Shown here: positions 59,552 to 64,000 of the stretch, one piece after another
Layout of the letters: the number at the start of each line of letters is the position of its first letter
Numbering within the stretch: the stretch's first letter is position 1
Source: Bryobacterales bacterium
GTDB lineage: Bacteria; Acidobacteriota; Terriglobia; Bryobacterales; Bryobacteraceae
Direction: 5' to 3'
DNA length: 64,000 bases
Assembly: GCA_947446025.1 (NCBI GenBank)
Contig: CANFEY010000013.1
Location: forward strand, 18,463-82,462
Program-made: the position numbers and the translations under genes
Notes under the pieces: generated by a model
Database searches by the model: none
Seen by the model: only the letters and a program-made list of their open reading frames with translations
Told to the model about the DNA's origin: nothing

Positions 59552-60570
59552 TATCGAGCAGTATACGACTTGCTGAAGTTGTTGCGCGCGTTGGTGACGG
59601 TGAAGCTGCCGTCGGCGGCGATGGACGCTTTGATCCAATAGCCCTTGTCATCGGCGGCGCTCAAGTTCGCGATCTTTTCATCCGCGGTGTTGTGGGCCGC
59701 GTCGTTGATTTCGCCGCGGTGGCCTTGCCAGATGTCCTCAATGCCGGGGATCTTGGCGATGGTATCGAAGCCACCGTTGGAAAATCCCTTGCGCGCACCG
59801 TTGTTGACCACGACGACTTGGGGGCGCAGGCTCCAGATGAGCGCGGGCGCGCCGGATTGGCCGTTGGAGAAGCCGTGGTGCGTGGCCTGGAACAGCGACA
59901 CCTCACCGATTTTGTTGACGGGGCACGCAAGCTGCATTTCGCGGTCCCAGGTGAGGTCGCCTACATCGAGGAAAGAAAACTTTCCGTAGGTGAGAAGGAA
60001 GCCGACGCTTTGCGAATTCTCAGTCTTGTCTTCCGGCTTGATTTCCGCGCCTTCGCATTGATTGGCGAAGAAGCCGCGTTCCAGGCGATTCTCAATGACC
60101 TTGCCGGCAGCGCTCACGATGGAAAGGTCCACGCTGCCGAGCGCCATCTTGTCTCCGGCTTTGAGGATGGTGCGCTTGTTGCCGGCCAGCGCCACGTAGG
60201 CGTTGAACTGCGCCGCGCCGTTCGGCTCCGTGTTGTCGCCGTGATCGTAGAAATTGCGGATCTGGACCAGCTTGGAGAGACCGGGAACGCCGCCCACGTG
60301 GTCGCCGTGATAGTGGGTGATGACCAGGTGGTCGATGCGGCTCAAGCCGGCGGTGACTACAGCCTGCGCGATGCGCTGCGCGTCCCGGTCGGCGTTGCCG
60401 GGGAAGCCCGTGTCGACCAGCAACGATTCGCCGGTGGGGCTGACGATGAGTGTGGCGGCTCCGCCCTCCACGTCGATCCAGTAGATGTCGAGCGTGCGGG
60501 GTTGTGCTGGCCCGCGCTGAGCGAATGCGAGAGTAGAAAAGGCGACGATGCATGCAAGGGTACGGAACAT
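59551..60570 (-). CDS. exported ComEC/Rec2-like MBL-fold protein
   Basis: 339 residues with a signal peptide (MFRTLACIVAFSTLAFAQ). Metallo-beta-lactamase core in ComEC style: LDIYWIDVEGGAATLIVSPTGESLLVDTG, LVITHYHGDHVGGVPGL (complete HxHxDH), FSFLDVGDLTWDRE and LFQATHHGFSNG, then VVVVNNGARKGFSNG. All metal ligands look intact, unlike the MBL protein at 27621. Soluble periplasmic hydrolase; phosphodiesterase activity is likely by family. Its stop overlaps the GTG of the dehydratase, which is an odd pairing. Confidence 0.88.
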   Translation of the reverse strand: MFRTLACIVAFSTLAFAQRGPAQPRTLDIYWIDVEGGAATLIVSPTGESLLVDTGFPGNADRDAQRIAQAVVTAGLSRIDHLVITHYHGDHVGGVPGLSKLVQIRNFYDHGDNTEPNGAAQFNAYVALAGNKRTILKAGDKMALGSVDLSIVSAAGKVIENRLERGFFANQCEGAEIKPEDKTENSQSVGFLLTYGKFSFLDVGDLTWDREMQLACPVNKIGEVSLFQATHHGFSNGQSGAPALIWSLRPQVVVVNNGARKGFSNGGFDTIAKIPGIEDIWQGHRGEINDAAHNTADEKIANLSAADDKGYWIKASIAADGSFTVTNARNNFSKSYTAR

Positions 60571-60571
60571 T

Positions 60572-61321
60572 TCAGTTGCCTCCTGGCCGGTCCGCTGAAA
60601 GAATTGTTACCAGAGGTGTCTCCGATTTCCCGGACGTCAATTTGAGGCCGAGGTCTTCCTCCAACGCGGCGAAGATGGATCGCTGGTCGATCTTCGCTTC
60701 AAGTGGCGGTTTGGCACCGATGAGCCCTGGATCGCCTTCGCCTACCTCAGGCGTCCACGTGATATAGACTTCGTAGGCTGCGGTCAAACCAGTTCTGTTG
60801 ATCACGGGGCTGCCGAGATGTCGCGTGAGGACTCCTTCCAGGAGCGGCACCGTCAGGGCTGGGCTGCTGATGAAGAAACTGCTGTAGTTGATCCGGGGTT
60901 GCTCAGCCGAAGTGGTCTGCCTCATTTTGACGCCGGACTTTGCGATGTCCAGGAAGAACACGTTTCCTTCTTTGGACTCGTTGGTTGCCCGAAGATTAAA
61001 GCGTTGCTCCAAGAGAGCCCTTAAGGGCGGTTCAATCGGTTGTCCAGCCACATTTGTTCTGGCGTCGATGTCCCAGAGTTGCGAGCCGGCCCAACCTGGT
61101 CCGCCTTCAACTCTGAATTCCGGAACGCCGTAGGCCCAGGCGACGAGGGCCTTGAGGGTCACGCCGATGGCGCGGAAGCTTCCGTTCTGGCCTGTTGTGA
61201 TTCCCTGATAGCCGGTGCCCGATGGCTTCACGCTGGCGACTTCGAATGCCGGCTGAGCCTGCAGGCAACTTGCAGCAATGCAAAATGTGAGGGTCACGAA
61301 AAGTCTTGGGCCTGAGGTCAT
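60572..61321 (-). CDS. TIGR03435 family protein
   Basis: 249 residues from the ATG at 61321 (MTSGPRLFVTLTFCIAASCLQAQ, signal), with GAAGGAG just upstream. Then AFEVASVKPSGTGYQGI, LKALVAWAYGVPEFRVEGGPGWAGSQLWDIDA, PPLRALLEQRFNLRATNESKEG, PVINRTGLTAAYEVYITWTP and IFAALEEDLGLKLTSGKSETPLVTI, the complete family block order. Exported. Ends one nt before the MBL gene's start, so the two are probably co-transcribed. Second copy of the family in the window. Confidence 0.9.
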   Translation of the reverse strand: MTSGPRLFVTLTFCIAASCLQAQPAFEVASVKPSGTGYQGITTGQNGSFRAIGVTLKALVAWAYGVPEFRVEGGPGWAGSQLWDIDARTNVAGQPIEPPLRALLEQRFNLRATNESKEGNVFFLDIAKSGVKMRQTTSAEQPRINYSSFFISSPALTVPLLEGVLTRHLGSPVINRTGLTAAYEVYITWTPEVGEGDPGLIGAKPPLEAKIDQRSIFAALEEDLGLKLTSGKSETPLVTILSADRPGGN

Positions 61322-61353
61322 GGTCTCCTTCAAGTGGGCACCCGTCTAGCGGA

Positions 61354-61872
61354 CTAAAGCACGCGGTAGAACCGGATCTTCACTCCGTCCGGGTACCGCT
61401 CGCCCGAGCATACAAATAGCGCCCGGGTCATCCACTGGAGCCTTGGAGCACTTGTCTCAAACGTCGGCGACGTGCGGAAGTAAACTTTGGAAGGATCTAC
61501 CAGCTTGCCCGCGTTCAACTCCGCGATGACATCGGGCGGAGCATGGCGCATGCCGATGTTGGTTACGTAGACGCGCTCGCCTTGATCGGTCTCGAGCACG
61601 TAGTGCGCTTCGACTTCGGTGAAGCCGTCGGCGTGGATGAGCTGGTAGTCGGCTCCGCCGGGCAGGACTTTCCCTTTGATGCCGGAGCCTTCAAAGGTGC
61701 CGCCCGTGACGGGCACAATACGCCGCTCGCCGTCCTTGAGTGGAATCTTGTCCGGCGGCGCGACCTGCGCGATCACTTCAAATGCGAATTCAAGAGTAGG
61801 CGGCGTCGGCATCTTCTGTTGGGCTCCGGCAATGGCTGCGGCGAACACCGCGAGAACTGTGAGGCGTTGCAT
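61354..61872 (-). CDS. DUF3237 domain-containing exported protein
   Basis: 172 residues from the ATG at 61872 (MQRLTVLAVFAAAIAGAQ, signal); the longer frame is antisense to the MFS remnant. LEFAFEVIAQVAPPDKIPLKDGERRIVPVTGGTFEG, GIKGKVLPGGADYQLIHADG, EVEAHYVLETDQGERVYVTNIGMRH and VYFRTSPTFETSAPRLQWMTRALFVCSGERYPDGVKI match the DUF3237 beta-barrel fold. Function unknown; most relatives are cytosolic, so the signal peptide is worth noting. Confidence 0.87.
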   Translation of the reverse strand: MQRLTVLAVFAAAIAGAQQKMPTPPTLEFAFEVIAQVAPPDKIPLKDGERRIVPVTGGTFEGSGIKGKVLPGGADYQLIHADGFTEVEAHYVLETDQGERVYVTNIGMRHAPPDVIAELNAGKLVDPSKVYFRTSPTFETSAPRLQWMTRALFVCSGERYPDGVKIRFYRVL

Positions 61873-61917
61873 GTCTCTAGATTCTAGCGCCTTCCGGTCG
61901 CGGTAACATCGAAGGCT

Positions 61918-62294
61918 ATGGCCGCCCCCACCCGCGTGCGTTACGGAGTTCTCGCGTTCACGGTGACGTTGGCGGTGGTGACCTACATCGACCGCGTGGC
62001 GATCTCCGAGGCGGGTCCGTACATCCGCACAGACCTGGGCTTGAGCGAAGTATAGCTGGGCTGGGTCTTCACCGCGTTCGCGCTGGCCTACGCGATCTTC
62101 GAGGTTCCGGGCGGGTACCCTGGGCGATTGGCTCGGACCGCGCCGAGTGATCTTGCGCATCGTGCCGTGGTGGTCGTTCTTCCGGCCGCAACCGGGTGGG
62201 CAAGGTGTTCACCATCTGGTTCCCCGATCACGCGTGCGGGCGCAGGGAGTCCTGCGGATGAGCTCGCGTCGGGGCGCCGATCATCGTGTGGGAC
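61918..62294 (+). pseudogene. MFS transporter remnant
   Basis: The ATG at 61918 opens VRYGVLAFTVTLAVVTYIDRVAIS, the first helix and loop of a sugar-acid-type MFS permease, reaching SEV then TAG (62053-62055) where Q is expected. Reading on: LGWVFTAFALAYAIFEVPGG, then one extra base (62118-62122, TACCCTGG) shifts frame into LGDWLGPRRVILRIVPWWSFF, and later RVRAQGVLRMSS is still recognisable out of phase. About 300 residues are missing at the C-terminus. Decayed by a nonsense mutation, a frameshift and truncation; adjacent to the palindrome at 62307. Confidence 0.85.
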
Positions 62295-62306
62295 GTGTTG
62301 CGTAGC

Positions 62307-62329
62307 AGTTCGGTGTCAGACACCGAACT
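62307..62329. repeat. GGTGTC/GACACC palindrome
   Basis: AGTTCGGTGTC, centre A, GACACCGAACT: perfect 11-bp arms. Starts about 13 nt after the last recognisable MFS sequence and ends 3 nt before the stop of the aldose epimerase gene. Similar GGTGTCTGACACC palindromes are common intergenic repeats in many bacteria (recollection). Confidence 0.85.
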
Positions 62330-62331
62330 AT

Positions 62332-63366
62332 TTACAGACCCGTGGCCTTGATCCAGAAACTCTCCGTCCACCGCCCGCCCGGAGCCACTGTTTGCAGCAT
62401 GGGATACTTGCCGGTGCCTGCCAAGTTGACCGCGTTGGGGATGCCGGTCATCGGCTCAAAGCAGATGAAGGGCTGCGGCTGGCCGTTTTGATTCGGATTC
62501 CACACCACGGCTGCCGGATACTTGGGGCCGAAGCTCGCCTCCACCATCGCGCCGCCGGCCTTGATGTAGAAGCGCGCGCGGTTGTCGGGACCGCGGACCA
62601 GATCGATGAAGCCGTGATCCAGCGTGAGGCCGCGCAACGGGAACTCGTCCATCATGTCCATGGGTGAGTATTCGCCGGTGGGCAGCAGGCGCGGGTCGTA
62701 GGTGACGCGGGAGCGCGCCGGGATGTGCGCCACGTACTGATCGCGCGGGACGCCGGGGATCTGGAAATAGGGATGAAAGCCCACGGCGATCGGCATGGTC
62801 TGCGTGCTGAGGTTGCTCACCGTGACGCGCACTTCGAGTTCGCCCTTCTGTAGCTGATAGGTCATCTCGTACTCATGTGCGAAAGGCCACTGTGCCATCA
62901 GTTCGGGATGCTTCCAGAATTGCAAGCGCGCGGTGTAGCGGGCCGAGCGGGCGTCGGCGGTTACGGTGGTCACGTCCCAGTAGGGCGATGTGGTGAGCAA
63001 TCCGTGAATGGGGATCTGTCCGCGCACATTGCCCAGCTCCATGTCGAAGTTGAATTTCTTGCCGTTGGCGAAGAAGGCCTGCTGGTCCAGGCGATTGGCC
63101 CAAGGGGCGAGGAACGGAATGGCGGAGAGCGTGGGGCGGGCCTTGAAATCGGCGACGTCGGGGTGCGGGAAGTAAAGGATGTTCTTGCCGTTGACTTTCA
63201 TTTCATAGGCGGTGTTGCCTACTTCCGGCACGATGGCGACTTCGACTTTGTTCACCGTGTCCATCAGGCGGATGACGGGGATGCCGTGGTCCGAGGTCCG
63301 TTCCGCTTTGTAGTCCTGCGCCCACGCCGCAGATGCAAATGCGATGACTGCTATTCCCAGCTTCAT
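62332..63366 (-). CDS. aldose 1-epimerase family protein, exported
   Basis: 344 residues from the ATG at 63366 (MKLGIAVIAFASAAWAQ, signal), preferred to an ATG six codons earlier. Galactose-mutarotase beta-sandwich: VEVAIVPEVGNTAYEMKVNGKNILYF, FLAPWANRL, IPIHGLLTTSPYW with a substrate His, MPIAVGFHPYFQI with the catalytic His, and FICFEPMTGIPNAVN with the catalytic Glu. Converts anomers of hexoses; the signal peptide puts it in the periplasm, consistent with polysaccharide breakdown. Next to the MFS remnant, so once perhaps part of a sugar uptake locus. Confidence 0.92.
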   Translation of the reverse strand: MKLGIAVIAFASAAWAQDYKAERTSDHGIPVIRLMDTVNKVEVAIVPEVGNTAYEMKVNGKNILYFPHPDVADFKARPTLSAIPFLAPWANRLDQQAFFANGKKFNFDMELGNVRGQIPIHGLLTTSPYWDVTTVTADARSARYTARLQFWKHPELMAQWPFAHEYEMTYQLQKGELEVRVTVSNLSTQTMPIAVGFHPYFQIPGVPRDQYVAHIPARSRVTYDPRLLPTGEYSPMDMMDEFPLRGLTLDHGFIDLVRGPDNRARFYIKAGGAMVEASFGPKYPAAVVWNPNQNGQPQPFICFEPMTGIPNAVNLAGTGKYPMLQTVAPGGRWTESFWIKATGL

Positions 63367-63440
63367 GCACACAGAATCGCACATCGGGCTACTCCTCGCG
63401 CAACGCCACGGTGCATTCGACGCCGTGCGATAATTCGGAC

Positions 63441-63839
63441 ATGCGGAACGTCATTTTACTGGTCCTGTTTCTGGCCGCCTGCCTTCCCTCGTTTGGCGAC
63501 AACGACTACACGCGGCTCACCGTCAAAGTCACCGATGACAAAGGCAAGCCGATTGACCGGGCGAACGTGCGGCTGGTGTTTAAGCAAGGGCGGCGCAAGC
63601 TGACGTTGAAGAAGATTCGGCGCTCATGGGAGTTGAAGACCTCGCAAGAGGGCACGGCGAAGCTGCCGGGGATTCCCAAGGGTGACATCCTGATTCAGAT
63701 CACGGCGAAGAATCACCAGAGCTTCGGGGATACCTTCACGATTGAGGAAGACGACCGGCTGGTGGAGATTTCGCTGAAAGCGCCGCAGCAGCCGTATTCG
63801 GTGCATGGGCCGAATGACCCTCGGGCTAAGCAACAGTAG
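63441..63839 (+). CDS. exported carboxypeptidase-regulatory-like domain protein
   Basis: 132 residues from the ATG at 63441 ([19 protein letters not shown], signal; the Cys could be lipidated). One Ig-like CarboxypepD_reg module: [73 protein letters not shown]. Such single-domain proteins act as surface adhesive modules; here function is unknown. The 3' end overlaps the convergent ridA gene by 14 nt. Confidence 0.85.
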   Translation: MRNVILLVLFLAACLPSFGDNDYTRLTVKVTDDKGKPIDRANVRLVFKQGRRKLTLKKIRRSWELKTSQEGTAKLPGIPKGDILIQITAKNHQSFGDTFTIEEDDRLVEISLKAPQQPYSVHGPNDPRAKQQ

Positions 63840-64000
63840 CTATACAATCTATCTCAACCCGCACGTCTTTGGGGAGCCGGGCTGCTTCCACGGTGGCGCG
63901 CGCTGGGGGATTCTCCGTAAAGTAGCGCGCGTAGACCGCGTTCATGGCGGCGAACTCGGACATGTCTTTTAGGTAGACGGTTGTCTTCACCACCGTGCTC
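63826..64000 (-). CDS. RidA family protein (5' part beyond window)
   Basis: The last 57 codons of a gene entering from the right edge: [57 protein letters not shown], then TAG. This is the C-terminal half of the Rid/YjgF/UK114 family, with the conserved Arg of PPARATV that binds the carboxylate of imine substrates. RidA hydrolyses reactive enamines from pyridoxal enzymes. Full-length is about 125-130 residues. Confidence 0.9.
   Translation of the reverse strand, partial: STVVKTTVYLKDMSEFAAMNAVYARYFTENPPARATVEAARLPKDVRVEIDCIATVA

Overview
The window looks like a chromosomal segment of a GC-rich Acidobacteriota bacterium, most likely of the Solibacter/Bryobacter group (Bryobacterales). This rests on lineage-typical families recognised by reading: VWA proteins of the TIGR03436 type (three copies), TIGR03435-type secreted proteins (two), a TIGR03437-type 'Solibacter C-terminal domain' protein, an Oar-like TonB-dependent receptor with an N-terminal carboxypeptidase-regulatory domain, and Ser/Thr kinases fused to WD40/PD40 propellers. 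I see no rRNA, tRNA, CRISPR array, phage or transposase gene, so this is mostly core chromosome with small accessory patches.

Layout. 1-4.3 kb (minus): ymdB-moeA-moaC-mog, translationally coupled to two VWA proteins. 4.5-6.8 kb (plus): an NTF2-like protein, a TIGR03435 protein and a single-haem secreted protein. 6.8-9.4 kb (minus): a tightly overlapping operon of HipA-like kinase, homocysteine methyltransferase-like protein, tsaC-type gene and thioredoxin-like ferredoxin. 9.5-17.1 kb: a histone-H1-like protein with its own promoter, a LysM lytic transglycosylase, two PH-domain membrane proteins, an LssY-C protein, an AMIN amidase and a second lytic transglycosylase. 17.1-22.3 kb (plus): mobA, an MlaF-like ATPase and the TonB receptor with promoter and terminator. 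22.3-25.8 kb (minus): rpe-bamD-response regulator-yajQ-hydrolase. 25.8-34.3 kb: mixed single genes (GT39-like membrane protein, MBL-fold protein, rsmB, endonuclease IV and others).

34.3-40.4 kb is the most dynamic part: two kinase-propeller paralogues with nearly identical kinase-coding DNA flank a RelE/ParE-type toxin-antitoxin pair; a lone antitoxin-like gene lies on the other side, and one kinase carries a one-base frameshift. 40.4-43.5 kb encodes a PQQ alcohol dehydrogenase with a lanthanide-type aspartate and a CE15 glucuronoyl esterase. 43.5-46.8 kb has a GT4 glycosyltransferase, a membrane protein, truA and pyrE. 46.9-52.7 kb is a MacA-MacB-permease-TolC efflux locus. 53-57.7 kb holds a VWA protein, an S24 peptidase locus interrupted by an in-frame stop, and a large GT-like membrane protein. 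57.8-64 kb carries an L-arabinonate dehydratase-type gene, a secreted MBL protein, a decayed MFS transporter, an aldose 1-epimerase and a partial ridA.

The clearest candidate for something undescribed is a family of three near-identical 28-30 bp-arm palindromes in intergenic positions at 25.8, 27.5 and 45.4 kb, resembling REP/BIME or MITE-like elements but with no mobilising gene in the window. Two further palindromic element types (CACGGATG-rich repeats near 34.3 and 54.0 kb; a GGTGTC/GACACC palindrome at 62.3 kb abutting a dead MFS gene) suggest that small palindromes have repeatedly colonised this genome's gaps.
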